This document shows positions 46,683 to 55,809 of a stretch of 64,000 bases of DNA, piece by piece. Made by a program: the position numbers and the translations under genes. The stretch's first letter is position 1; the number at the start of each line of letters is the position of its first letter. The stretch covers positions 124,001 through 188,000 of the forward strand of contig NZ_BAJR01000002.1 in the NCBI RefSeq assembly GCF_000613805.1. The letters are read 5' to 3'. The notes below the pieces were generated by a model that was not told where the DNA came from, searched no databases, and saw only the letters and a list, made by a program, of their open reading frames with translations. This DNA comes from Phocaeicola paurosaccharolyticus JCM 15092 (GTDB lineage: Bacteria; Bacteroidota; Bacteroidia; Bacteroidales; Bacteroidaceae).

Positions 46683-47038
46683 TTTTCTTTAATCTTTTGG
46701 TTAATTATTTAATACGTCATCCTCTCTTGTGCACTAGATCAGATTCCGTTTTTTAATCGGATAACTATATGTAACAAAATGCTAAAATAATCTATCAAAG
46801 GTTATAGAGTAATAGCGATTTTCATAAGGTGATACTCACAGAAACTGCAAGTCGAAAAACGAAAAGATGATGAAACAAATCTAATTTAATTTTTTCTTAG
46901 TAGGATAGGTAATAGTACGAATCATAGTATTCAGTTGCAATAGTAATTAAATACTACAATATTTCCAAATTTTTTTACAAAAAACTATAATTCCATTAAT
47001 ATATAAGTTCTAACATCACGAATCTTCAGTTTAAATTC
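46683..47038. other. Intergenic region upstream of the leader-like ORF
   Basis: About 355 bp, very AT-rich, with no open frame that I trust. It should carry the promoter of the 46.7-43.4 kb unit, but I see only near-matches to TAnnTTTG on the minus strand (TAACCTTTG near 46797). Confidence 0.35.
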
Positions 47039-47480
47039 TTACAAAGCACTGATGATACTAGTTCTGAATATATTCATCAGGAGTAGTATGACAGCAAGAA
47101 TCCACAATATCACGGACTAAATGAACGATGCCATGGGTGAGAAATGGATCAGCTCTCCAAAACACCCACAAGACTCAACACTTCCGAAATACTCTGATGG
47201 AAAGAAAGCATTTAATCCTGTGAGATACAAGAAGAATTAGATCATCACTAAGAATGTCATGCTTATCACATTCTGAACAATCCAGTCAATGTTAGAATTC
47301 CAATCAACAGTTCCAATGCACATACAGCATAGCGATACCACGGCTTCATCCATAAATATAATCCAACATATACAAATCAATATATTGCTGTACTTCTTGA
47401 GTGAAGGAATCAATATTGACTGACTTAAGAATACCGGAGGCCACAAACACTATTCCTATTATGTAAGATATGTATTTCAT
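47039..47480 (-). pseudogene. Decayed MauE/DoxX-like gene
   Basis: Reading from the ATG at 47480 gives MKYISYIIGIVFVASGILKS and continues SVNIDSFTQEVQQYI, clearly related to the intact protein at 40185-40847 (SSILKSVNIHSFVLETQLYI). Stops and frameshifts follow. Further on, FGSVESCGCFGELIHFSPMASFI-stop-SVILWIL matches the SCGCFGELIHLTPTASFI region of the intact copy. This is a dead paralog. Confidence 0.85.
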
Positions 47481-47570
47481 AAAGATTGGTACTTTATTAA
47501 TTTAATTATCTTTTAATTATTCATATCAAAACAATTCTGCAAACTCGTAATACAATGTACACTAAAAGAA

Positions 47571-47780
47571 TCATTTTATAATTCTTTTATGAATACGTTT
47601 CAGTATTATGTTTTGCATTGTCGGGTTATTAATTGGAGTTCCAACTGTAACAACATTCCCCTCGAAATCGATTAGAAATGTATTACAAAGTTGCACCGAA
47701 GGAAGAAACTCATTTCGTTTCAGAAATACACCTGCAGTATCTATTACATAGATATTCTTCTGACTATGAACTTATTATTC
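47571..47780 (-). pseudogene. C-terminal remnant of a thioredoxin-like lipoprotein gene
   Basis: Reads KNIYVIDTAGVFLKRN, then TFLIDFEGNVVTVGTP and a stop at 47571. It aligns with HPIYIDSLSLLSKNN and IFLLDEKNRVALVGSP of the intact gene at 40880-41455. Only the last 65 or so codons remain. The gene order (thioredoxin-like, then MauE-like) is the same as in the intact operon. Confidence 0.78.
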
Positions 47781-47940
47781 CGATGCTTTTACTAATTCTT
47801 TCTTCATTTTTTCATCAATATCTCGATATAGAGCGAATACTTTGCTTCCTTCTTTGTGTACACTAAGTGAGCCAACTAAATTTGGATCCTTTACCTGCTT
47901 ATATTAATTTCCTACAAAAGTACGACGAGCCAAGTGGATG
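47775..47940 (-). pseudogene. C-terminal remnant of a tyrosine integrase
   Basis: Reads IHLARRTFVGN-stop-YKQVKDPNLVGSLSVHKEGSK, then VFALYRDIDEKMKKELV and a natural stop. It is closely parallel to HTARKTFIGNMYKKVKDPDLVSSVSGHKEGSK of the integrase at 26996-28362. One in-frame TAA replaces Met, and the N-terminal part is gone. It marks the decayed right end of an older island. Confidence 0.85.
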
Positions 47941-48465
47941 ATGCTTTCCCATCAGTTTTTATTCTATTTACACCAATTAAAAAATGAGAGGATTATAGAA
48001 AAAATCAATTAGAGTATTCATGAATAGGTATATTATCTGTGTCGCAAAACTTGTCGTGATTGGATGATGAACCGATCATGATCGGTTGGTCAACGAATCA
48101 TGATCGGTTGAGCAACGAATCATGATTCGTTTAACGGTTTATCATGATCCATTTTCTGAACAGAGATAATGTTATTAATAAAGAATAGACAGAATTATCG
48201 CATACTTATATTACAACTATTTGTCATTTCCATCCATAATTATACTGTTTTCTACGTATAAAAAATAGAGTAGAAGCGGTCTTGAACTTATCGTAATTAT
48301 TTTATTTTTAAGTTAATATTAAAATAAATAAGCAATTGAATTTTGTTAAGTTTGTTGAAATTCGAACACATAATGAGAAAATCCGCTGTTTCGTCGATTT
48401 TTTTTAGTTATAGGCATAAGAAGAATAAATTAAGTACCTAACATTAACTATTATTTTGATTTGAT
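47941..48465. other. Intergenic region with ATCATGAT array
   Basis: About 525 bp without a gene. It contains the 22-bp-spaced palindromes at 48053-48148. A possible -7 element, TAAGTTTG, lies near 48341-48352, upstream of the LytTR gene, but without a clear -33. Confidence 0.45.
48053..48148. repeat. Array of ATCATGAT palindromes with exact 22-bp spacing
   Basis: ATCATGAT begins at 48075, 48097, 48119 and 48141; a degenerate GTCGTGAT begins at 48053. The spacing is 22 bp throughout. The spacers of the middle units are similar (CGGTTGGTCAACGA and CGGTTGAGCAACGA). This looks like a helically phased operator array or a small tandem repeat, about 320 bp upstream of the LytTR gene. Confidence 0.75.
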
Positions 48466-49197
48466 ATGACTATAACTTGTGCAATTTTAGAGAATGACCA
48501 GTCGATGATTAATACATTGCAAAAATATATTGAACAAACACCTTTTCTTACACTTTGTGGGGTCTATACCAATCCGATGGAAGCTTTATCTAAATATTAC
48601 GAGCAGCAAATTCAACTCTTCTTTATTGGCATCGAGAACGATGAGATGAACGGATGTCAGTTTTGTCAGCTTTTGAATAACTCAACAAGAGTGATCTTTA
48701 TATCATCAGATAAAGAATATGCAGCCGACTGTTTCCGCCTTGACGCTCTTGACTACCTGCTTTCTAATTTCACCTATCCAATATTCCTTGATGCAACGAA
48801 CAAAGCTCTTAGGTGGTTCAATAATAAAAAAAGCACCATATTAAATCTCCCTGAAAAAGAGAAAGAAAAGAAACCATTCGTTTATATAAAGTCAGAATAC
48901 AAAGTGGTTCGTCTTGACTTGTTCCGAATAAACTATATAGAAAGTTTAGGAGATTACATTAAAATATATTGCACTGATGAAGTAAAACCTATATTAAGTC
49001 TTTGCAGTATGAAAAGTATAGAAGAAGTCCTTCCTGAGGACGACTTTATAAGAGTTCACAGATCATACATCGTCAGAAAAGAAAGAATAATAGAAATAAA
49101 AAAAGGGCACATAGTTTTTAATTCTGTAAATATCCCTATTGGTGATTCTTATCGTAAAAAGTTCCAAAACTATATTGATAATTTGCCTATACTATAA
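48466..49197 (+). CDS. LytTR-family regulator with degenerate receiver domain
   Basis: A 243-aa DNA-binding regulator. The receiver-like domain (about 3-120) lacks the phospho-accepting Asp: LFFIGIENDEMNG has Gly55 where related proteins have LFLDIEMPEMNG. The conserved Lys of the LLKPF motif is also lost (LLSNF, Ser101). The LytTR DNA-binding domain (about 133-238) is intact, with FVYIKSEYKVVRLDLFRINYIE and DDFIRVHRSYIV. It is probably not controlled by phosphorylation. No histidine kinase is adjacent. The palindrome array upstream may be its target, by position only. Confidence 0.85.
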   Translation: MTITCAILENDQSMINTLQKYIEQTPFLTLCGVYTNPMEALSKYYEQQIQLFFIGIENDEMNGCQFCQLLNNSTRVIFISSDKEYAADCFRLDALDYLLSNFTYPIFLDATNKALRWFNNKKSTILNLPEKEKEKKPFVYIKSEYKVVRLDLFRINYIESLGDYIKIYCTDEVKPILSLCSMKSIEEVLPEDDFIRVHRSYIVRKERIIEIKKGHIVFNSVNIPIGDSYRKKFQNYIDNLPIL

Positions 49198-49200
49198 TAA

Positions 49201-50392
49201 CTAATTAATTTTTCCTCTTTGAATCCTCTCTCCAAAAGTCATATTGAAGTTAAGTGAAAGCTGATTCTCCTGCATAAGGTTTGCCTTAGTATTGAGCTGT
49301 TGTTTCCATGAAACTCCCATAGATAAAGTAGATTGCATAAATGGTATAGCAATACCTGCATTTAAATTCAGATAGTTCATTTTCTCTTTTTTGAATGTTA
49401 TGTAGGAATTGCTTATGCCAATGCCACACATATACTCTATTGAACGTCGTTCTGGATTTTTGTTATAAATCATTCCTACATTGAATTTATGTTGATCTAT
49501 GTAGTCATATGAACTTACTGAAGATGAATTGCGACTCCATTGTATCCAATTATAATCTCCGGAAAGTGTTATCTTATTATTGTCATAAGTTACTCCTAAT
49601 CCTATACGCTGAGGTATGTACTGCTTTTCATTATGGTAATAAGTTTCAATGTCAGTATCTTCAGAACTATTATCATATGTCAGTGTATTTTTTTGATTTA
49701 ATTTAGAAGAAAGCCCATAAACAAGTCCCATTGACCATTTTTTGCTTAAAGCATAGTGTAATCCAAAATCAGAATAGAATGTACTTTTTTTTAGACTCTC
49801 TGTTAACAACAACTCCTTCGTCAGTCTCACTCTGTTCTATCATTCCTGAGATAAATCCAATGTTAACTCCTAATGAGAGCCTTTTATTCAATAAAAAGGC
49901 GTTAGATAAATAAAACCTATACAATCCACCTGTACCCTCGAAAGAAGAGGTAATATATGAATTAGTTGTTCCTTCAATTTCCTGGTCCACACTTATCAGA
50001 TACCCTACACTTGTATAAGGAGCTACGCCTACCATTGTGTACCACTTAGGAAGTAATCTTATTCCCATTGAAAATCTATTAAGATTTCCCGTAAAAGCAG
50101 TGCTAGTCTTGCCAAGCATACTGTATTTACTATACGATGCAACCATACCAATATCAAAGACTAGGCCGGTACTGTCCATACCTGTTATACATGCAGGATT
50201 CTGTGAATTCATAAGACCATTCTTTCTAAGGCCTATTGCCACATTACCCAACCCCGAATATTTACCTCCATCTCCCATAGACAATTCACCTAAGCCATAC
50301 ATCGAGGTAGGCAGGCTTGTTGTATTTTGTGCTTCCGTTGCAGATACTATCGAAATTGAAGCAATAGCAACCAAAATTATATTTCGTTTCAT
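49201..50392 (-). CDS. FadL/OMPP1-like outer membrane protein, frameshifted
   Basis: A predicted beta-barrel with a signal peptide (cleavage after TEA). The N-terminal region SMYGLGELSMGDGGKYSGLGNVAIGLRKNG with NSQNPACITGMDS resembles FadL-type transporters and related Bacteroidetes proteins. The first frame ends at 49769 and the second is open from 49830. The break is in a run of eight A (49785-49792); seven A would restore ESKKSTFYSDFGLHYAL and a total of about 396 aa. It overlaps the DUF4270 stop by four bases. Confidence 0.78.
49785..49792. repeat. Homopolymer (A8 on the coding strand) at the frameshift of the FadL-like gene
   Basis: Eight T on the plus strand, where the coding frame needs seven. 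It could be a sequencing miscount or a phase-variable tract. Confidence 0.6.
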
Positions 50393-51729
50393 TTATTATA
50401 TGCTTTATATCTTATATCCAATCTTATCTGTCCTTTATCTTTTGAGTGATCATTTGAAAACACGACCTGATCGAAAGTACATACAAAGTCATCATCATCA
50501 AGTATAAGGAACAGTTTCTTCCTGTTCATGCCCCATGTACCAAGGTTGTCTTGCATGAACGATGTCAAGTCAAACGAATAGTATGTCTCATCACCATATA
50601 TATTATCTACAACAAGGTTACCATTCTGTATCGTTGTTCCCATAGAATCGTATACCTGGTTCTCTGTATTATTGTTGTCATCTGCTATATATAACCTGAG
50701 TGTAGAGGGCAGTTGGCTATACTTCCCATAACTGTTCTTTAATGGATACAAATAAAGAGTCGCACTTTCAATCGATACAATGTCACCAGCCACCTGTATA
50801 TTATTAAGATAGGGGAACTCTATAGAATTATATATACCTGTAAGCCCCTGCAAATAGGCACGCTTCCCTGTCTTGTAGGATAATATCGAGTTATTCTGCC
50901 CTGGAATTAACTGTGAGATTTGTGAAGAACTTCTGTCGTGTTCTACATGAGTATATGAATAGTCTGTATTTACAGTATATATCAATTCTTTTTCCTCTAG
51001 AGTATTATTTGATTCATGGTAATAAACTTTCATATACATTGAAGAATCATTAACCATAAAGCCTGTAATGCAGCTTCCATAATTATCTTGTTTAAAAGCA
51101 AGGCCATGAAAATATTCACGAAACTTATCCTGGCTATCTAAAGCTTCATTTTCAGAGAGAATATCTTCAAATAGTTGTTTACCAAATTTATCAGGCATCC
51201 TTACTTCAATATCATTGTCCGTATTTGGTTTTGGCTTATACAAAAAGCTGAAAAGTGGCGAATCCTCTGTCGTTACTTTGGATGTGTTATACAGAGTCTC
51301 TTCTGAATTGAGAGCTATAGCTTTTGATAACTTATATACATTTATTCTCTGTGTAACAAGCGTATCACCCCAATAATGTCCAGATGGAGTCATATTCAAT
51401 GTAATAGAATCGAAAGTATATGTGCTACCATCATCTACGCTGAAACTTGCCTTATTATATTCGGCGTAAAAAGATGAAGTAACCTTACCAAAAACAGAAT
51501 CCTCATAATAACCTATCTGAGTCACACTGTCACCCAATGTTTTAAGAGAATCGACCAATATCGTACTTATGTCAACACTACAAGTATCTGTAAAAACGTT
51601 CCTGAATGAACTCTCAACCAAGCTCTCTCCCAAGTAGGAATTCTCATCCTGACAAGAGAAGAGAGCGGTTAAAAGAACAAAACATGCAATTAAACTAAAT
51701 GATTTATTTCTGGTCAATATCATACTCAT
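50389..51729 (-). CDS. DUF4270 lipoprotein
   Basis: A 446-aa outer-membrane-associated lipoprotein (Cys in LLTALFSC). Sequence features match the DUF4270 family of Bacteroidetes: VDISTILVDSLKT, TYTFDSITLNMTP, YLQGLTGIYNSIEFPYLNNI and a C-terminal Ile/Tyr-rich end. It is the first gene of a two-gene unit with the FadL-like porin. In-frame ATGs at 51729 and 51723 are both plausible; the upstream extension would need TTG. Its role is unknown. It is divergent from the Kelch gene, with a 176-bp shared upstream region. Confidence 0.85.
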   Translation of the reverse strand: MSMILTRNKSFSLIACFVLLTALFSCQDENSYLGESLVESSFRNVFTDTCSVDISTILVDSLKTLGDSVTQIGYYEDSVFGKVTSSFYAEYNKASFSVDDGSTYTFDSITLNMTPSGHYWGDTLVTQRINVYKLSKAIALNSEETLYNTSKVTTEDSPLFSFLYKPKPNTDNDIEVRMPDKFGKQLFEDILSENEALDSQDKFREYFHGLAFKQDNYGSCITGFMVNDSSMYMKVYYHESNNTLEEKELIYTVNTDYSYTHVEHDRSSSQISQLIPGQNNSILSYKTGKRAYLQGLTGIYNSIEFPYLNNIQVAGDIVSIESATLYLYPLKNSYGKYSQLPSTLRLYIADDNNNTENQVYDSMGTTIQNGNLVVDNIYGDETYYSFDLTSFMQDNLGTWGMNRKKLFLILDDDDFVCTFDQVVFSNDHSKDKGQIRLDIRYKAYNK

Positions 51730-51904
51730 TATTTCTTTATGCTGCAAAGAAAAATAATTGATATTGTATGTTCATAAAGTAATCGTCGAACCAATAGCTT
51801 TTGTCTTCTAATGGGTTTAACGATAAATAATGGCTGTTTATCGACCTTATTTGCAACAGTTTTGAGAGGGATATATATTCGCCGATAAAATTTTGATTAA
51901 AAAA

Positions 51905-52930
51905 ATGATAAACATTAAGAAGTACTTAAGTATAGCTCTGCTGGGGTTGATAACACTGAGCAGTTGCGTTGACGATGAAGACTCATATACTCAGGGAGTA
52001 TGGGAGCGTAAATCAGATTTTGACGGAGTAGCACGAAGTCAAGCCAGTAGTTTCACCATAGGGAATAAGGGATATCTATGCTGCGGATATACAGGCAAAA
52101 AAACTCTTAATGATCTATGGGTATACGATGCCGATCAAAATTACTGGTCAAAATGTGCTTCAATGCCTGATGAAGCTCTATCTCGTTTGGATGCTGCCGC
52201 ATTCAGTATTAATGGGAAAGGATACATCACTGTTGGTTATAATAAAGAGAGTATGACATATCTTAAGGATACATGGGAATATGATCCAGATACAGACACT
52301 TGGACCAAGATGGATGATTTTCCTGGTGGAGAAAGAGTTGGAGCAATAGCTTTTTCAATTAACGGATACGGATATATAGGATGTGGAAAGAACGATAACT
52401 ATCTAAAAGATTTCTATCGCTTTGACCCAACAGCGCCATCAGGCAGCCAGTGGCAGATTGTGAATGGATATGGAGGTACAAAGCGTGTATATGGAACATC
52501 TTTTGTTATAGATAATGTAGCATATATATGTTGTGGACAGAATAATGGTTCGGCTGTATACGACTTTTGGAAATTCGACGGCACCACCTGGACACAACTT
52601 AGAGATATTGAAGATACCAGTGATTATGACTATGATGACGACTATGCAATAGTAAGATGGAATGCTGTTTCGTTTGTTATTGATGGTAAAGGATATATAA
52701 CAAGCGGCTATAACAATGGGAATCTATCCGATTATTGGGTCTATTATCCGGAAACAGACTTATGGTATGGTGACAGTGATGATGAATACACTCCATTTGA
52801 AGGAACGGCAAGATATCAATCAGTTTCGTTCTCTACTGGTACCAGAGGTTTTATAGTTACAGGAGGTAGCGGAGGAAGTTACTATTTCGATGATATGTGG
52901 GAGTTACTTCCATATGAACTTGAAGATTAA
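51905..52930 (+). CDS. Kelch-repeat beta-propeller lipoprotein
   Basis: A 341-aa lipoprotein (lipobox TLSSC) with at least five Kelch-type blades, each starting with the [SF]-x-N-G-x-G-Y-[IL] signature: FTIGNKGYLCCGYTG, FSINGKGYITVGYN, FSINGYGYIGCGKN, FVIDNVAYICCGQN, FVIDGKGYITSGYN. The blades include WEYDPDTDTWTKM-type strands. The ATG at 51905 is chosen over a TTG at 51893. Such proteins commonly accompany DUF4270 genes in Bacteroidetes, here divergently. The ligand is unknown. Confidence 0.87.
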   Translation: MINIKKYLSIALLGLITLSSCVDDEDSYTQGVWERKSDFDGVARSQASSFTIGNKGYLCCGYTGKKTLNDLWVYDADQNYWSKCASMPDEALSRLDAAAFSINGKGYITVGYNKESMTYLKDTWEYDPDTDTWTKMDDFPGGERVGAIAFSINGYGYIGCGKNDNYLKDFYRFDPTAPSGSQWQIVNGYGGTKRVYGTSFVIDNVAYICCGQNNGSAVYDFWKFDGTTWTQLRDIEDTSDYDYDDDYAIVRWNAVSFVIDGKGYITSGYNNGNLSDYWVYYPETDLWYGDSDDEYTPFEGTARYQSVSFSTGTRGFIVTGGSGGSYYFDDMWELLPYELED

Positions 52931-52988
52931 TCTATTCTATTTTATTAATTATTAATGTTCCTTTCATAAAGCAAAGGAACTTACAATG

Positions 52989-53016
52989 AGAGGATGTCTC
53001 CAAAGGGGCATCCTCT
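52989..53016 (+). terminator. Terminator of the Kelch lipoprotein gene
   Basis: AGAGGATG and CATCCTCT form the base of a hairpin extended by a G-U/GC pair, followed by AATTTG. It lies about 60 bp past the stop. Confidence 0.6.
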
Positions 53017-53045
53017 AATTTGTTGTATGAAGGGCATGTTATACT

Positions 53046-53221
53046 TTAGTGTTCTTTTGATAATTCAAACATTAAATCGCTTGAGAAGCGAATAAGGTTT
53101 CTTCTTACAGCTTCTTTTAATCGTTTGGTCTCACTTCCATAAAGCTCAGCCAAATCAAAGTCTAACATAACCTTTTTACCTCTGATTTCATATATTTTAT
53201 TCTATTTTCAAACTCATTTTT
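53046..53221 (-). pseudogene. ORF6N-domain gene fragment
   Basis: Reads [20 protein letters not shown], then [29 protein letters not shown] and a stop. This is the first part of an ORF6N domain; a shift ahead of IYEIRG breaks the start. It is not close in sequence to the element's ORF6N gene (25013-26038), so it is a separate relic of a mobile element. Confidence 0.8.
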
Positions 53222-53573
53222 TGAATTTTAGTTCAAGACCATGGCTCATATATTATATTTTACTATAAAATATTACGCAAAGATAATAGCTTATTTTTGA
53301 AGGTTTTTGTAAACAAAAAGGTCATAATATTTGATTGTTTAGTGACATAAAGTTGTTTTATGTAATGGGTTTTACGGCGCTATTTTATTGATTATTGGTT
53401 AAGGCTAACATTTTTCTATAATCCTAAATCTTATGTTATTTATGGTTAATGCATTGTATTTATATGGCCACTTTTTTGCGATTTTATAGGCATTTACTGA
53501 TTTTTGTCGCGAGTAATTCATAAATGCTCTATGTAAGGTATTGGTTTCGTATTATTAATTAATAATTATTGTT

Positions 53574-54386
53574 ATGAAAAAGTTATTTAGTATTATTCCC
53601 TTTTTAGGATTGGTTACACTACTCTTCACATCTTGTGGAAGTGATTTGAATGACAATAACGCAAATGGTAAGTCTCAAGTTGGATTTTATCTGACAGATG
53701 CTCCTATAGTAAAAGGATATAAAGCAGTAAACATTGATGTGAAATCCATTAGTTTTTCAACGGATTCTATACATTGGGTTAATTTACCTATTGCAGGAAA
53801 AGTTGTAGAAATCACTAAATTTGCAAATGGTAAAGATTCTCTACTCTCCAATATAGTTCTTGATGCAGGAGTTAAGGTTACACAGATACGTTTGCTATTA
53901 GGCATAAACAACACAATTGTACTTAATGATGGAACAGTTAAACCATTGATAGTACCAAGTGGATATACTTCCGGATTGAAATTAAATGTACAGTCTGTAC
54001 CTTCACTGACAAGTGGATATAAGGTTCTCATTGACTTTGATGCAGCAAGATCTATTGTTGCAAGAGGTAACGGATCATATTCACTTAAACCGGTTATTAG
54101 GTCTTATATTCAGGCTAACACATCATTCATTGATGGTTATTTGTCACCTGCTAAGGAGGCTGTTCGTGTGTTCACAATTAATACTGCCGGTGATACCATC
54201 TCAACAGTTTCGGATACACTAAAAAACAACTATTTTAGAGTTAGTGGATTATTTAGTGCTAACTATAAAATTCAGGGTCAGAAAATTAATACAGGTGAGA
54301 TTGTTACAATAAAAGATAATGTCTCTGTAATAGGCGGCACTGATATACATTTATCAACTGCTGAACAGCCTTTATTGGTTCCTTAA
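53574..54386 (+). CDS. DUF4382 lipoprotein
   Basis: A 270-aa lipoprotein (LLFTSCGSD). QVGFYLTDAPIVKGYKAVNIDVKSISF and the following segment TQIRLLLGINNTIVL match DUF4382, a domain of cell-surface proteins with a transthyretin-like or Ig-like fold. A carboxypeptidase-regulatory-like segment follows at about 190-260 (FRVSGLFSANYKIQGQKI). The family function is unknown. It is followed by a strong terminator and is not linked to another gene. Confidence 0.87.
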   Translation: MKKLFSIIPFLGLVTLLFTSCGSDLNDNNANGKSQVGFYLTDAPIVKGYKAVNIDVKSISFSTDSIHWVNLPIAGKVVEITKFANGKDSLLSNIVLDAGVKVTQIRLLLGINNTIVLNDGTVKPLIVPSGYTSGLKLNVQSVPSLTSGYKVLIDFDAARSIVARGNGSYSLKPVIRSYIQANTSFIDGYLSPAKEAVRVFTINTAGDTISTVSDTLKNNYFRVSGLFSANYKIQGQKINTGEIVTIKDNVSVIGGTDIHLSTAEQPLLVP

Positions 54387-54439
54387 ACAGATAGTGAGAT
54401 GATTTAGATAGCGCTTTAGCGCATATGAAATATAAAATT

Positions 54440-54479
54440 AAAACCAGCCTCTTTATTGTAAATAAAAGAGACTGGTTTT
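54440..54479 (+). terminator. Terminator of the DUF4382 gene
   Basis: AAAACCAG and CTGGTTTT flank a second stem, CTCTTT/AAAGAG. It is followed by TTTGTG. It lies 54 bp after the stop. Confidence 0.8.
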
Positions 54480-54566
54480 TGTGTAATATGTCTTGGCACT
54501 AAGAGCTAATGAGATATGCTAAAATCTTTTCCCTAAGTAAATAATACTTGTGATACTCTATTATTA

Positions 54567-55058
54567 TCAGATGTCGGTCTCTTTTTGGAATGATACTCTA
54601 GGCGTTCCATCGGCAACATAAATTATACCACATCTTTTAAAGCCATAGTCAATAAGTAGATTCTGCATTTTGCTGTTTACCTCATGGGTGTCTATTCTTA
54701 TATTGTTACATCTGTTAAAACACCAATCTAGGGAACTCTTTGCCACTCCCGGGTAGCTTCCATCAGAAGCGAGTCTATGTACTACTGCATATGGGTGCTC
54801 ATTAATCCAGTTTCCACCATCTATATAGTTGTATGTTGGGTCATTCCCTATGATGAAACAGAAGGTGCCTATGCTCTTTTCGCCTTCAATGCATATGTAG
54901 CAGTGCTTATTCTCAATCTCACTTCTTATAAGTTCCTCAGAAGGATAGCCATTTACCCATTGAATCATATTGCCATTTTTACGCATATAATCTCTTGCTG
55001 ATGAGAATAGTTTCATCAGTTCCGGAATATCTTTATAGGTTGCTTCTCTTATATCCAT
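54567..55058 (-). CDS. GNAT-family N-acetyltransferase
   Basis: A 163-aa acetyl-CoA-dependent acyltransferase. It begins MDIREATYKDIPELMKLF, the usual GNAT start. AVVHRLASDGSYPGVAKSSLDWCF corresponds to the acetyl-CoA-binding motif A, and IRIDTHEVNSKMQNLLIDYGFKRCGIIY to motif B. The substrate is not predictable. The ATG at 55058 is preferred over an upstream start that would add a short unconserved tail. Confidence 0.88.
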   Translation of the reverse strand: MDIREATYKDIPELMKLFSSARDYMRKNGNMIQWVNGYPSEELIRSEIENKHCYICIEGEKSIGTFCFIIGNDPTYNYIDGGNWINEHPYAVVHRLASDGSYPGVAKSSLDWCFNRCNNIRIDTHEVNSKMQNLLIDYGFKRCGIIYVADGTPRVSFQKETDI

Positions 55059-55178
55059 ACGGCATCTTTCTTTATATAGCACAAATATAAAGCTAATTTT
55101 ATTATGATTATATCTTATGCATTATTGATGTTTTGTTACATTTGTAGTATAGTCATTGAAGACAATAGGAAACATAAA

Positions 55179-55802
55179 ATGATAACATTTACAAGAAGAT
55201 TATATAATTGGTGCAGACGTTTTCGTCATCGTTGTGGGTATGGAGTTCATTCTCCATCTGATTTTTTTCTTATAACATCAGTTATTTACGAGAACTATTC
55301 ATATTATGCATACAAGGAACTTCAGAAAGGAGTATGCTGTAAAAGCAACAGGTATCGTACCAAAGTTTACAGATTACTCTTCAGACTTATAAACTATTAT
55401 ACTCCTGAGTCTGTTATAGATATAGCTTGTGATGGTGGAATAAGTATGTCGTATATGAAGGCTGCTTCGAAGAAGCTTACCTTCTACTCATTAAGTGATG
55501 CGAAAGATGATGAGGTTGTCAAAAAATTAGATCAACTGTTGGATGAGATGGATAAGATTGATTGTCTTCATATAGGCTTTACTCCATATTATAAAGATAT
55601 CTTCGATAAGGCGATAGACCATGTTAATGATAAGAGTATTATTATAGTATGCAATCCATATTCATCTGATAAAAAGAGAGAATGGTGGAACAATCTGCAG
55701 AGAGATAACAGGGTTGTATTGACATTCGACCTTTACGATATTGGCATTATTCTTTTTCCAAAAGATAGATATAAACAGAATTATATAGTTAACTTCTTAT
55801 GA
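55179..55802 (+). CDS. SAM-dependent methyltransferase-like protein
   Basis: A 207-aa protein. It starts [35 protein letters not shown], a conserved N-terminus of a Bacteroidetes family often annotated as class I methyltransferase. The likely SAM-binding strand is [17 protein letters not shown] (about 100-116), with only part of the usual GxGxG, so activity is uncertain. It is followed after 7 bp by the PduO-type adenosyltransferase gene. The ATG at 55179 is preferred to an upstream hydrophobic extension. Confidence 0.65.
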   Translation: MITFTRRLYNWCRRFRHRCGYGVHSPSDFFLITSVIYENYSYYAYKELQKGVCCKSNRYRTKVYRLLFRLINYYTPESVIDIACDGGISMSYMKAASKKLTFYSLSDAKDDEVVKKLDQLLDEMDKIDCLHIGFTPYYKDIFDKAIDHVNDKSIIIVCNPYSSDKKREWWNNLQRDNRVVLTFDLYDIGIILFPKDRYKQNYIVNFL

Positions 55803-55809
55803 TAAGATT

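Larger units (their letters stand above)
52931..53573. other. Intergenic region after the Kelch gene
   Basis: About 640 bp. It holds a small hairpin (GTTCCTTT/AAAGGAAC, 52957-52980), a terminator (52989-53016) and the remains of an ORF6N gene (53046-53221). The rest is very AT-rich; I see no further gene. Confidence 0.5.

Noticed and set aside
48053..48148. Regular palindromes as a CRISPR array
   Set aside because: Units are only 22 bp, the intervening sequences are similar to each other rather than unique, there are four or five copies, and no cas gene is present.
48270..48295. CGGTCTTGAACTT as a degenerate third att copy
   Set aside because: Only the first few bases agree with CGGGTCTGGGTAC; the match is no better than chance.
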